Positions 20,638 through 30,927 of a DNA stretch of 64,000 bases are shown here, one piece after another. Numbering within the stretch: position 1 is the first letter of the stretch; every line of letters starts with the position of its first letter. The DNA is from Trypanosoma brucei gambiense DAL972 (Eukaryota > Euglenozoa > Kinetoplastea > Trypanosomatida > Trypanosomatidae), in NCBI RefSeq assembly GCF_000210295.1, contig NC_026744.1, positions 744,001 through 808,000 on the forward strand, in the 5' to 3' direction. The position numbers were made by a program, and so were the translations under genes. Below the pieces are notes generated by a model, which had not been told where the DNA came from, did no database searches, and was given only the letters and a program-made list of their open reading frames with translations.

Positions 20638-22695
20638 TCAGCGCCCACCAGCGAGGGAGTGAAGGTGCAACATCTCCGCTAAGTGTGCAGTAGATTCTCG
20701 CCCCTCCACAACAACTGCGTCCCGTCTAACGAAATCCCGGAGCGGGGGTACAAGAAATTCTTCTGTGTCAGTTACGCAGTCATTCCAACGAACAACGGGA
20801 ATAAGTGGCGTAAGTCCAGCCGTGATGGGACCCTCGTGAGCGAACACCACAATAAAGGAATGTTCTGCTTGTTGTTGTTGCTGCTGATGTTGCTGTTGTT
20901 GTTGTTCTTGCTCTGGAGCAGCAATAAACCGAGGAATGTAACATGACAGGAGTACAGGCCGCACATCACGTGTGTACTTCCCAAGCCCGCGCTCAACGGT
21001 CAAGGTGTAGAGCAGTCTCTCAACTAATACACCGAGACGAAATGGACAACCGAAAGTCTCCAATGCGGTCGATGTGTTCGTCGGGTCGGCAGGTTGTGTA
21101 TAATGAATCCCTTTGGTGCTTTGCATCATTCCGGGTTGCATTAGTGCACTTGTAGCCGTTGCCACCGACTCATGTAGAGCCTGAGCCTCTTTTACAGCTG
21201 CTCCAAATGCTGGAGAATTGGGGTCAGCGTCTATTATGTCGTGGGCGCGCCAGAATTGTTCACGGCGAAACTCCCTCAACGTTTCCTTCATGGTAGTTTC
21301 ATCCTTCGACGTGGTGTATATGGTGCTTGGTGGCGCGGCCGATAGCAATGCTGTGAACAGTGTGCAGATATCAAACGTAGATACTTCAACACTGTAACCT
21401 GTTGTGCGCGCCACGCATTGAATTTGTATCGGGTTTTTAATAAAACTACCCCGCGTGCGCAGCAGTTGCTTGAGTTCGTTACGTACTAGTTGGCATGAGT
21501 CTTTTTTCACATCGTCTGGAAGCTCCCGCCATGGTTGTTGGGCAACCTTGGCTGACACACCGCAGCGAGCCAACAGCTGGCGGAGGGTTCCCAAACCCTC
21601 TTCCACGCGATGCAGGGAAAGTAGACTAGCAACAACGGGATGGAGCCACATGGCGTTCCACAATGAAAGGTGTCGCAGTAAGAAAAGTTGATCTTCTTCT
21701 AAACTAGAGAGCTGCATAGTGTTGCTAGATGAGACCTGTTTGTGGTACCGGTTGACTGTATCATTGGTTAGGTCGTCAAGAAGCCCGTGACGGATGCCTT
21801 TGCGCAGCTTCACTTCATTGTGGATTCGACGCATGTCTGTAATATACGTGCCATAATCCACCAGACGACGCTTAAATAAGTCACATACACCCAATGCAGC
21901 ATGCCACAACACAGGTTCCTTAACACGATTCAACAGTATCGCCAAATCGTACATCTCTAGCGCACAGCTCTTCCCAGCACACTCCGCAGCATAATACAGT
22001 CGTTCCAAATGTGCGGGAACATCTTCTCTCAACCAGTCGAGCCGCTCCTGACTTTGCGAGGGAGTCATCTCATCATCATCACCATACTCGTCGTCATTCT
22101 CATCATCGTCGTCGTCGTCGCTACTGCTTGCCTCATCGCTAACTTCATCTTCCTCAACATCCCCTTCAGCATGCTGACGGACTCTTCTACGGTGCATTTG
22201 GCGTCTACGGCGGCGTCGGCGACGTGCCTTCTCTTGCTCACGCTGAGTACGAAAGAAATCATCTACTTCCTCGTGAATTTTTTCTTGTCCCCATATCACC
22301 AATCGATCGCTGTCGCATGCACGTAAATTTTCCAATAGAAACGGCCGATATGAATCAAGAACCAAAACAATGTGCCGCTGCAAGTCGAAGAAAGAGAATA
22401 ACGCCACTGAAGCACCAAGTCCAATGAGAAGAAATAATTCATCTACGGGTGCTGCATCGCCAACCTGCAGCTCTGCATCCTGAGCGAGGCTCGTGCGCTG
22501 AATAATATCCCGAGCCTCGGCATACTCGGCGATAGGATGGAGGTTGAAGGGAATGAAGCACGCCTTTAGCAGGGACGTGAGGGTGAGGGAGGCGGCAGCC
22601 GCATCAGCGTGATACGCGACGAAGAGATGGATAGGTTTACGGGTGATGTGGTAAAAACGATTGATACGATCCCACGGTGAAAGTGTATCAGCCAT
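20638..22695 (-). CDS. CDC45: CDC45 replication initiation factor
   Basis: This 685-residue protein is CDC45, the part of the CMG (Cdc45-MCM-GINS) helicase that unwinds DNA at replication forks in the nucleus. The N-terminal DHH-like fold is visible: PIHLFVAYHADAAAASLTL (~21-39), then FLLIGLGASVALF and HIVLVLDSYRPFLLENL (~109-125), matching the conserved Cdc45 core. As in other Cdc45 proteins, a charged insertion follows: an Arg run (~158-173) and then an acidic Ser/Asp run (~180-210). The C-terminal half has the helical Cdc45 region and ends in AEMLHLHSL. A Gln-rich tract (~595-609) lies in the C-terminal domain, which is unusual. The open frame begins with GTG at 22704; the first ATG, at 22695 (MADTLSPW), is chosen. 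Confidence 0.88.
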   Translation of the reverse strand: MADTLSPWDRINRFYHITRKPIHLFVAYHADAAAASLTLTSLLKACFIPFNLHPIAEYAEARDIIQRTSLAQDAELQVGDAAPVDELFLLIGLGASVALFSFFDLQRHIVLVLDSYRPFLLENLRACDSDRLVIWGQEKIHEEVDDFFRTQREQEKARRRRRRRRQMHRRRVRQHAEGDVEEDEVSDEASSSDDDDDDENDDEYGDDDEMTPSQSQERLDWLREDVPAHLERLYYAAECAGKSCALEMYDLAILLNRVKEPVLWHAALGVCDLFKRRLVDYGTYITDMRRIHNEVKLRKGIRHGLLDDLTNDTVNRYHKQVSSSNTMQLSSLEEDQLFLLRHLSLWNAMWLHPVVASLLSLHRVEEGLGTLRQLLARCGVSAKVAQQPWRELPDDVKKDSCQLVRNELKQLLRTRGSFIKNPIQIQCVARTTGYSVEVSTFDICTLFTALLSAAPPSTIYTTSKDETTMKETLREFRREQFWRAHDIIDADPNSPAFGAAVKEAQALHESVATATSALMQPGMMQSTKGIHYTQPADPTNTSTALETFGCPFRLGVLVERLLYTLTVERGLGKYTRDVRPVLLSCYIPRFIAAPEQEQQQQQHQQQQQQAEHSFIVVFAHEGPITAGLTPLIPVVRWNDCVTDTEEFLVPPLRDFVRRDAVVVEGRESTAHLAEMLHLHSLAGGR

Positions 22696-22762
22696 CAACC
22701 GCACGTGAGTCTGGGTACGGTAAATAAGTACAGTCTAATTAACTATATATAAATATATATAC

Positions 22763-22787
22763 CTTGAGGGTGGGGAGAAAGGGTGTA
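22763..22787 (-). promoter_or_regulatory. Probable spliced-leader acceptor for CDC45
   Basis: A pyrimidine-rich run on the minus strand (complement of about 22766-22787) ends at an AG complementary to 22763-22764, giving a 5' UTR of about 67 bases before the ATG at 22695. An alternative AG lies further downstream in the AT-rich part. Confidence 0.45.
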
Positions 22788-23194
22788 TGTCACACCTTAC
22801 TTCTACCCTCTTTTGAAATTGTGTATATATTTTTTGCTTCTATGCTCTCTAATAATAAGGTATACACGACTTTCAGCTCCACCTTACTTATACCTATTGT
22901 CAATGGACACTGTGAAACACTCGATAACAGCAAAAGTGAATAAAATAGTCCGAGAAGACACAGTAACAAGGAATGATGGCAGAAAAAAAAAAGTTTTAGT
23001 AATCACTTATACTCCGCGTCCGCATACGCTAAATTGTGGTTGCTAAGAATGTTGGTGAAGAAGAAAGGGACTTCTCCATCCTTACACGTAAAGTCACCTT
23101 AGCACGTAATCACGAGGTCAACAAAAGCTAACCGCACCTCTTCCTCTCATGCAAATGTGACTGCCTCGATTAGACACGCTAACCACCCCTCACT
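22788..23194. other. Intergenic region SAM-like gene-CDC45
   Basis: This 0.4-kb stretch should hold the 3' UTR of the SAM-like gene. No gene or clear signal seen. Confidence 0.5.
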
Positions 23195-24481
23195 TCAACG
23201 GCAGTAGAGGTACCCCTGGCATATTGTTTCCTGTACGAGCATAGGTGTCACCTTTAAAACAACTTCGTCAAGTTTGGCCCGACCCGAATCAAGAATCCCC
23301 CTCATAACGGGGTCGTCAAAAATGGAAGTATTGATTTCATGGGAGTCAATTCCCCTCCTTTGTTGCTCCTTCAGAACCGCGACCACAATCTCGTGTCGTC
23401 GAAGATGCCACCGACGCATCACCTGAAACATCGTAGCAGGTACAGTGTTCTTTAATAAGTAATCCCCATCTATACGTGCCATACGAAAGGCTTCCTGCAT
23501 AGAGGGATCTTCCATAACCAATGAATCACATGCAAGAGATCCGGATGAAAGAACGCATTGTGCCGCTTCCATCCTCCTTATCCACAAAATGACCTCTTCC
23601 GTGTCCCAGTGTAATGGGTCCTCACGTGGCAGCTCGGAATCGCCGTGTGGTTCGCCCAACTGGCAGAATACGACCTGTGCGAGTGGCTCGGGAGGATGCA
23701 ATGTCCCGCGACGTTGGGGAACGTGCCCTTCATTTACAGTGTTGGCCGGAACGCCTCCCATTTGCTGCTGCTGCTGTTGATCAGAGGAGTATATGTTAAC
23801 CCTGGTGTCGTGTTCTTGTTCGCATCCACTCCTACGCATGAACTGCGGAAGTGGCACATTGTCTGCATCTTCATCAGCATCATCATTGTCCTCAGCCTCT
23901 TCCCCGTCTGCCACTATTTCCGGATCTTCACTTTGGAGACCACGGGCGTTGTCGCAGTCATCTACCTCACTCAAACCTAGCTCCTTGGCTACATATTCAT
24001 CGTAGCTGGAATAATTTCTCTCAAGCACCTTCCTTCGCTCCCGCAGCTCCCGCATATGAAGTTCCTCCGCGCCGAGGGGATGTTGTGACGCCATTCCACA
24101 ATCCTCAGAGCCGGAAGAGGCAGATGATCCGCTTTCATTCATTTTCTTTACGGACAGGCGACCAATCGTCGTAAAGCGAGACCACTCGGGGCCAAAATGA
24201 GCCATCCGCACTTCCTCACTGGCTGCAGCGTTAGCGAACGCATCCACATTTATATTACTCCACGCTCCATAGAAACCATCAACAGGATCATCAGATGCTG
24301 ATTTCTCACCAAAGGGATCATCAGGTGATAAAGAACGGTGCTTCACAGCGCGTTGACTATGGCAAAGTGCGCAATCACGTGAAGCAACGCTTTGGATATT
24401 ATAAACGCCATTGCCCCTGTTGAGAGCCGTAAAATTGCGGTCACAACGGAACAGTCGCAAAGCCGCCCACATTCCCCTCAT
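23195..24481 (-). CDS. SAM-domain-like protein, probably mitochondrial
   Basis: A 428-residue protein I cannot name. The N-terminus (MRGMWAALRLFRCDRN) is basic and hydrophobic without acids, compatible with a mitochondrial presequence. Residues ~185-207 form an acidic run and ~234-240 a short Gln run. The C-terminal part (~290-372) looks like a sterile alpha motif: HWDTEEVILWIRRM, then after an insertion FRMARIDGDYLLKNTV and RRWHLRRHEIVVAVL, following the usual order of tryptophan and V-x-x-W, I-D-G-x-x-L-L, and a final basic helix. SAM domains mediate protein-protein or RNA contacts. The insertion between the first and later helices makes the match tentative. Short CxxC-like pairs (CALC at ~37-40) occur near the N-terminus but do not form a full zinc site that I can see. 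Confidence 0.6.
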   Translation of the reverse strand: MRGMWAALRLFRCDRNFTALNRGNGVYNIQSVASRDCALCHSQRAVKHRSLSPDDPFGEKSASDDPVDGFYGAWSNINVDAFANAAASEEVRMAHFGPEWSRFTTIGRLSVKKMNESGSSASSGSEDCGMASQHPLGAEELHMRELRERRKVLERNYSSYDEYVAKELGLSEVDDCDNARGLQSEDPEIVADGEEAEDNDDADEDADNVPLPQFMRRSGCEQEHDTRVNIYSSDQQQQQQMGGVPANTVNEGHVPQRRGTLHPPEPLAQVVFCQLGEPHGDSELPREDPLHWDTEEVILWIRRMEAAQCVLSSGSLACDSLVMEDPSMQEAFRMARIDGDYLLKNTVPATMFQVMRRWHLRRHEIVVAVLKEQQRRGIDSHEINTSIFDDPVMRGILDSGRAKLDEVVLKVTPMLVQETICQGYLYCR

Positions 24482-26012
24482 TGGTACCAGCTGGGTTTTT
24501 TTTTTTTAGAAACCCCTTCTCTCTACTCACTGGCCCGGTGTTAGCCCTATACTCTTAATCGCCTTCACAAACACATGCACGCGTCTCCTCTCAACGGTAT
24601 ATGGAGGTATTTTGTGTGGTGAGAAAAGGCTGTGCGTTGCAGACGAATTGCAAATAGTTTGAGTGGTTTGACAGCACACACACACACACATTAAGAAGGA
24701 GAGGGGGGAAAAAAAAGAGAATAAAAGAAATAAGCAAGAAGGATACGTTAAAGAGAAACGAAAAAAAAAAAAATGACACCCAATTCTTTACATCTATTTC
24801 CCACTAGAGTTTAGATGATGCTCAGTCTAATTCATCCACATCCCCTTGTATACAAAATAAAAACAAAGAAAGGCGTACAGTTGTCGCTCATTGGCACTAC
24901 GTTGACATAATCCTTGTGACCCTACTCACAGACATTTGCACAAACTTCACTCCGCTGCCCCCCCCCTCTCCCTGCTACACGAATGAAGGAGAGAAAAAGA
25001 AATAAGGAGCTGCGGACCGACGGAAGCGGTCAATGGGAGATTAAAAAAAAAAATTAACGTAGCACACCAGAAACCGTCACTCGAACTTATTAACACCTGC
25101 ATAAATACAAGTAACAACAACAAGGAGTTCTTTCGTATCCCGAAACAACTTGGAAGACGACCACATAGAGCATACCCATTTCCCTACCCTCTGGAGAAAA
25201 GGAACAGAAGATATCAGTAAAAAATTAAAATATGTAAACATACACAGCTAGGTAGAAATGTTACGGGTTAAAACATTGAGCGGTCGCACGTACCTTTACC
25301 CCTTCCCCCCCCCAATCAAAGCACGTGTACTCACGGATACCAAAACAGCAGTCTTTTTTTTTTAAATTTCGTAGTATTGTTGTTTCAGAGCATTTCATAG
25401 ATTATTCGGCGTCTGGTCTCTTTTGTTCAGTCCTCAGCCGTGAGGAGATACGCGTACCCATGATTACCGATATTACGACCATTGCAACCGTTACAGCGGT
25501 GCTTCAAAAGAAAACTACAACAACAACCACAATATAGATGAAAAAAAAAGCTTGAGAATTGGCAGACAAGCGAGAGTGAAGAATAATAAGGCGTAGAAGA
25601 AAGTGCATGAGCAAAACAAAAAAAAAACGCAAACACCCAATGCCAGTTCGCATTTGGGCAGAGCAGCACAAACACGCCCCTACTCGACTCCACCTTTGAC
25701 TCTGCCTTCGCTGTAAAAAAAAAGGTGGTGAAAAAAGAAAAGGCACAAGTGCTTAAATAGCAGTCCATCGTCACGCTGGTTTAGTTAATAACTGAATAGG
25801 CGCAGCATATTTTCAGCACTCTTGCTAATTGCATACACGTGTGATTGCTACGCATCTGGACCCAGCTTCGCGCAGCCCCTTCCCACAAAATATAGCACGA
25901 CCTATTACATTGCAACGTCATGTGTGCTACATATTAGGTATTCGCATGCGTATGTGCATGTTTACGCATAAGTCGATGTGAAACTTACACTTGCGCGTAC
26001 TGCCAGTTAAAG
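24482..26012. other. 1.5-kb intergenic region GalE-SAM-like gene
   Basis: No gene supported. It should be largely the GalE 3' UTR. It contains CA repeats near 24676-24691, A-runs, and C-runs near 24959-24967 and 25304-25313. The minus strand of 24692-24773 is pyrimidine-rich and may be part of the splice region for the SAM-like gene. Open frames here are short and low in complexity. Confidence 0.5.
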
Positions 26013-27200
26013 TTACAACTTAGTGGTCCTTCCCCCCGGCGTTCCATTTTCCTGTGATGCGTACCCATTAGGGTGAGTGCGCTGAAACTTCCAGGATGTT
26101 TCCATGATGGCCTCGAGAGTGTCGTATTTTGGTTTCCAGCCCAGCACCTCCCGTGCCTTATCGCTGGCAGCCACAAGATACGCCGGGTCCCCCTCCCGAC
26201 GGCCACACTCACGCACCGGAATCGGGTGCCCAGTAGTCTTGCGCGCCACTTCTATAACCTCACGCACGGAGTACCCCCGCGAAGTGCCAAGGTTAAACAC
26301 AGAGAAGTACTTGGACTTGTCATTCGGTCCCAGTTTCTCCACGTAATCAAGAGCTAATATGTGAGCCGACGCAAGATCACACACGTGAACATAGTCCCGT
26401 ACACACGTGCCGTCGGGTGTAGGATAGTCTGTACCAAATATGGGCATTCTCTTGTCAGTTGACGCATCCTCGTGAATTGTTAATCTTTGATCCGGTGCGA
26501 TGTCGCTCATTACCCTACCCAAGATTATAGGGATTAGATGCGTGGAGCCTTGGTAATGCTCACCGATATCTCCATCCTCGTGCGCTCCACAGGCATTGAA
26601 GTAACGGAGGCAAATGCCTTTAATCCCGTATGCTTCCGCGCAATCCCTTATCATCCTCTCCGCAATAAGTTTTGACTCGCCATATGGACTTTCTGGGCTC
26701 TTTTTGGCGTTAATATCGATGGGTTCTGCGTTTGTGGACACGGAGCCCATTGTTGGGTTGCCAAAAATGGCGGCACTACTGGAGAAGATGATTTTGTCGC
26801 ACTTGTGTAACAACATCGCTTGAAGCAACCTTAGAATACCAACCACATTGTTGTCATAATACTTTAGTGGATCTCTCACACTCTCACCAACGGCAAGGAA
26901 AGCACACATGTGGACAACAGCATCGATAGGACCATGGCGAGTGAAAACGCCGTTAAGGAAGTCTTCGTTACGCACGTCTCCCACCTCCAGTGCGGCGTAT
27001 CGATCCGCCCACGGCGGCTTCGGTCCATCACTTTGTTGCAACTTTCGCGCTACATTTTCCCTGGTTTCCACATGGTCGCTTTTCCCATGCGTCCCCACAA
27101 GCGAGTCAACGATGACAACACTGTGGTTCGTGTCGCGCAAAAGAGCCCGCACGAAGTGGCTTCCAATGTAACCTGCGCCTCCACAAACCAAAACGCGCAT
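26013..27200 (-). CDS. GALE: UDP-glucose 4-epimerase, glycosomal
   Basis: This 395-residue enzyme interconverts UDP-glucose and UDP-galactose using tightly bound NAD. It is a short-chain dehydrogenase/reductase: the Rossmann motif GGAGYIGSH is at ~7-15, and the catalytic Tyr and Lys are in PYGESK (Tyr173, Lys177), with the SSSAAIFG strand at ~140-147. C-terminal substrate-binding elements include RDYVHVCDLA and FNLGTSRGYSV. The protein ends in TKL, a PTS1-type signal, fitting import into the glycosome. T. brucei hexose transporters are known not to take up galactose, so this enzyme is the cell's only source of UDP-galactose for surface glycans, and it is essential. The start is the first ATG, about 50 bases after a clear acceptor. 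Confidence 0.97.
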   Translation of the reverse strand: MRVLVCGGAGYIGSHFVRALLRDTNHSVVIVDSLVGTHGKSDHVETRENVARKLQQSDGPKPPWADRYAALEVGDVRNEDFLNGVFTRHGPIDAVVHMCAFLAVGESVRDPLKYYDNNVVGILRLLQAMLLHKCDKIIFSSSAAIFGNPTMGSVSTNAEPIDINAKKSPESPYGESKLIAERMIRDCAEAYGIKGICLRYFNACGAHEDGDIGEHYQGSTHLIPIILGRVMSDIAPDQRLTIHEDASTDKRMPIFGTDYPTPDGTCVRDYVHVCDLASAHILALDYVEKLGPNDKSKYFSVFNLGTSRGYSVREVIEVARKTTGHPIPVRECGRREGDPAYLVAASDKAREVLGWKPKYDTLEAIMETSWKFQRTHPNGYASQENGTPGGRTTKL

Positions 27201-27250
27201 GGTAAAGAGGTTCTTTCCCCGTTACTAAATCCTTCTTCCTATATATACTT

Positions 27251-27276
27251 CTTTATGAAGAAAGGGAGTGTAGGTG
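27251..27276 (-). promoter_or_regulatory. Probable spliced-leader acceptor for GalE
   Basis: Minus-strand tract of C and T (complement of about 27256-27276) followed by AG (complement of 27251-27252). Predicted 5' UTR about 50 bases. Confidence 0.6.
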
Positions 27277-27774
27277 CCAAACAAGTCAGTTGAACTAGTT
27301 GTTTCAATCCCTTCGCGACCACTGCGGTGGATTTACTAACTTTCGACTTCTCCGAAAATAGGGCTTTATGTATATATATGTATATATTCCCTTCGTCTAC
27401 TGCTATATCAAAGTCGAGGTATTAATAATGCTGGCAAAGTGAGCATTATAAACAGCAGGAAAACAGTAACCGGAAGTCCACTTCAACAGACATGTACATG
27501 TGCGTATGCATACTAATTCAAAAAATAAGGGACTAAGAAACAGTTCCAAACGGAACAAAGAAAAATTCTGTGAGAAAAGTGTCAACGAATCATGCCACGT
27601 ACCACCAAATTGAATTGGCTCGCATGTATGCACTTGTCCGCGGTCACGCACATTCACATAGTTCCACCACTACAGAATGCAGCAGGAAAAAGGGTACTCG
27701 GCCTCATATGGCTTCTCGAGGAAGTTGGAAAAAACACGTGGAAGTACATGCATACGCACAAAAAACTCTCGGTT
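27277..27774. other. Intergenic region MYND gene-GalE
   Basis: About 0.5 kb, with no gene. It should be the 3' UTR of the MYND gene. A TATATG-type repeat lies at 27368-27388. Confidence 0.5.
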
Positions 27775-30294
27775 TCACTTTTTCCCACCTACGGAAGGTA
27801 TGACAAAGTAGTAACTGTTTGGGTGGCGTGCAACAGCCACTTCCCTCGCCGGCAAGGGCCCTGCAAACGCGCCAGAAGCACGAGGGTCAGCAGCATTACC
27901 ACCCATGCCATCGATGTTTAGTTGTATCAGCGAACTGGGATCACTGTGACGACGCAACACCGCGTTTTTTATATCTCTGTTTATCACACTACTATTTTTC
28001 ACTCGGGTGAATACCGCATGGACACTGCTGTGCGCATTCACTAGGGTAGCTTCCGTGCAGAGAACGGGTATATGACCAACAAAACGGTCAGCAAGAATCT
28101 CCGCAACACCGCTGAAGTACGTCATACCATTCCCCGTTGACTTGCCAAAGTATGCTACTGCTGATGGGGTAATATCACTCTCATCTGTTGATCCCGAGGT
28201 AGTACGAACTCTAATCATAGTATCATTGGCAAATATATGATATTTCGTACTGCAGAAACGTAGAAGCACGGCAGAGTTTGCTACATCACCCGACGAATGC
28301 GTGTGCCATACATCGCCAAGGACGGTTGTTGGTGGCGTCCTCACAAAATTACCATCGTTTGTGACAGCGTACACCGCGTTGTGCTCCTCTTCTGCGAAAG
28401 TATCAGAACATAGGAGGATCCTGAGTTGTTTCCACGGCCACTCAGAATGCGATGGTCCCCAATCAGAACGTGCTGCAGTAACACAGGGCGCAAACTCAGC
28501 AATAAATGGTTGTACATCACTGTCAGCGTCAACAACATGGATAATAGGGTTCACTTTCCGTTGAAGTGCTGAGGTGTTATCCGTCAAAAACTTGAACAAC
28601 GTCATTACTGTCGAAGCGGTGGTGGTTTGGGGAAGTTTCACTCCCCTTTCCTTCAAATGCGGTAACACACGCTGCTCGTAGTCCTCTCGCGCCCTCTGCC
28701 ACAGTTCACACATCTCACGATGGCCGCTCTTCCAGCCATTCATTTGATGTTTCCTACAGCAGTACATTTCCACGCGGCATCTACCACAACGTAACAGTTT
28801 GTCACGGCGCCGTTGGCACCATGAACAAACCTCATTGTGTGTTGGTGGGGGCACAGGAGACACATCTCGTAGTAGCGTGTAGTTGCCATCCTTGCACGAT
28901 ATGATGTTCCTCGAGAGGAACTGAAAGGCCGCTGCGGCAGCAGCCCAATCGTGCTCGTTACGTGGTGAAGATTCCAAAACCTCCACATGTGGGGAGGCAA
29001 TTGGCGTGTCTTTCACCACAGACCCTGTTGGCGTCCGATAAACAACTTTTGGGAAAGAGTAGCTACTGCAGGATCCTTTGCATAGCGGCTCACATGGAAA
29101 CGTCTCAACTGCTTGCTCCTGCATCGACAAAAAAAATAAGAAACGGTCAATATCGTCGAAGGCAATACCTTCAAGTGGCGTTAGTTGGGCGAAAACTTCA
29201 CCATCTTCATGCATCATGTCGTCGTAAACGGTATCAAAAGATTTTTCATCACACAGCCGGTCTTGAAGGTAAAGCACTTCACCTCCATCTTGCATTAGGT
29301 GAAGCTCCGCTCCTATTGGTTGCGGGGCAAGTGGGCCGGGGTCTAAATTTTCCTCAGATACCTCTTGTTTGTCCACAAAAGGCTTCTGAATGAGAAGGAC
29401 GTGCCAACGGCCATCTCCTGTCACCGCAGAGGAAGTGTCAGATGATGAAATGGTTGGGAGGGTAAAGGAGGTTACGTGACCCACTCGCTTCTTCAAATTT
29501 TCTATCGCCATGCGACGTTCTACCTCTAGAGCAGGGAATGATCCGTCCGCACCGGTCCCGTCACTCGTCATTGCACCTGCTGCTGACACGATGGAGTCAC
29601 TATTATCAGGTTCACGAAACGATGTTGTATACAGTAAAGGGTGTACTTGCTGAAATGACCTTAGTACCGCGTCGTTTCCCACCTGTGATGGTGCCGATAC
29701 GTCTACCGCAGCAGGTTCATGTTGCACAGCCCATGCAACGACCTCACCTGCCATCCCAGGTAATCTTCTACCTGAAATGACCTCTGTTATGTGATGTCGC
29801 AAAACTGTAAAGGACTGCAGGGCAAGCGGTGCTAACACATGTTCGAGGCGTGTCTTGAACAGAGAAAACGCACGGTCGGAAAAGAGTCCCAGTTTCTCAT
29901 GAGTATCACCAACAGTCACACACCTCAAGTCAAACGACGCGGGATGAAGCGATGCAGGAACGAAACGAAAGATATCCGCAACCAGTTCCGCACCCTTCGT
30001 TTCCCACAGCACCTCCTGGCAACTGTTTTTCATGTTGTAGAGTAACAAACGCCAGTGAGAGCTCTCGGTAGAGTCAATGAAAATATCCAACTCTTCTTCA
30101 TTATCTGAAGAGGTTCCGAACAGCAGTTGGAAAACTGGTGCATACAACACATTTCGCCTCTTGTCCCTGCACCACTGCCGAGGCAATACACTCAGAAGAA
30201 ACCACCGTCGGTAGCGCTCATTCAACACCTTTCCAAGTGCCTCGGCTTCAGTGCACGCTCTTCCGTCCCGCAGGAACTTCTCCACAACAGCCAT
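27775..30294 (-). CDS. MYND zinc-finger protein
   Basis: An 839-residue protein with one recognised domain. Residues ~490-529 form a MYND finger: Cys490/493, Cys503/506, Cys512, His516, His525 and Cys529. The usual sixth ligand is Cys (in YCxxxC); here it is His516, which can still bind zinc. MYND fingers bind proline-rich peptides and act in protein recruitment. No SET domain is visible, so it is not a SMYD methyltransferase. The regions before the finger (~1-485) and after it (~545-839) look folded in part but are not recognised; the segment near 640-690 may resemble the C-terminal region of other MYND proteins of the MSS51/ZMYND type, but this is weak. The stop lies about 0.57 kb before the GalE start. 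Confidence 0.75.
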   Translation of the reverse strand: MAVVEKFLRDGRACTEAEALGKVLNERYRRWFLLSVLPRQWCRDKRRNVLYAPVFQLLFGTSSDNEEELDIFIDSTESSHWRLLLYNMKNSCQEVLWETKGAELVADIFRFVPASLHPASFDLRCVTVGDTHEKLGLFSDRAFSLFKTRLEHVLAPLALQSFTVLRHHITEVISGRRLPGMAGEVVAWAVQHEPAAVDVSAPSQVGNDAVLRSFQQVHPLLYTTSFREPDNSDSIVSAAGAMTSDGTGADGSFPALEVERRMAIENLKKRVGHVTSFTLPTISSSDTSSAVTGDGRWHVLLIQKPFVDKQEVSEENLDPGPLAPQPIGAELHLMQDGGEVLYLQDRLCDEKSFDTVYDDMMHEDGEVFAQLTPLEGIAFDDIDRFLFFLSMQEQAVETFPCEPLCKGSCSSYSFPKVVYRTPTGSVVKDTPIASPHVEVLESSPRNEHDWAAAAAAFQFLSRNIISCKDGNYTLLRDVSPVPPPTHNEVCSWCQRRRDKLLRCGRCRVEMYCCRKHQMNGWKSGHREMCELWQRAREDYEQRVLPHLKERGVKLPQTTTASTVMTLFKFLTDNTSALQRKVNPIIHVVDADSDVQPFIAEFAPCVTAARSDWGPSHSEWPWKQLRILLCSDTFAEEEHNAVYAVTNDGNFVRTPPTTVLGDVWHTHSSGDVANSAVLLRFCSTKYHIFANDTMIRVRTTSGSTDESDITPSAVAYFGKSTGNGMTYFSGVAEILADRFVGHIPVLCTEATLVNAHSSVHAVFTRVKNSSVINRDIKNAVLRRHSDPSSLIQLNIDGMGGNAADPRASGAFAGPLPAREVAVARHPNSYYFVIPSVGGKK

Positions 30295-30322
30295 TCGGTA
30301 TCAGATCCAAGTTTCCTCGTTC

Positions 30323-30354
30323 CTTCAGAAGGCAAAAAGAAATAAAAAGAACGT
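30323..30354 (-). promoter_or_regulatory. Probable spliced-leader acceptor for the MYND gene
   Basis: A T-rich pyrimidine tract on the minus strand (complement of about 30328-30354) ends in an AG complementary to 30323-30324, giving a 5' UTR of about 28 bases. Confidence 0.6.
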
Positions 30355-30927
30355 TAAGGTATTTGCTATCAGCTTCTCGCATGTGGTGTCACACCTATGC
30401 GAAGCGCTGCCAGTAAACAACAAAAAAGAAAAAAGCGAAGTGGTGGAGACGAAATTGAGAACACTATATCAATTTGCGCGGTGCACCGCCGCTCCACCTG
30501 CCGAACCCAAAACAAAACGACATTCGTGGATAATCATGTAATTATGATGGGGGTCACAAGAAAAAATTTAGAGGTCGAATCATTAAAAAAGAACTAAAAA
30601 AAGGTAAAGTTTTGTATGTAAATAAAAAAGGAACAGTGGTATCATTAGAGCTAAAAAGACAGGGATGATATTGCCAAAACAATTTACCTCCAAGATGTTA
30701 CCATTGGGAGACTAATAATGATGTGTACAAACAATACACTCCTCTTTATGCTGCTTCACAGCACAAGAGCTATTCTACGAAACTAAGTACAGTACAGCAA
30801 AATTAAAATTATACTTGGAAAAAAAGAACACCATACAGGTACTAACTATTCAAAAGGGAAAACCGATAACAGAACACAAATGTAGTTACCACCATAAAGA
30901 GAAAAAGGAATTGAGTAAAACACGAAG
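30355..30927. other. Intergenic region repeat-protein gene-MYND gene
   Basis: 0.57 kb, A-rich on the plus strand, with no gene. It is the 3' UTR region of the tandem-repeat coiled-coil gene. Confidence 0.5.
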
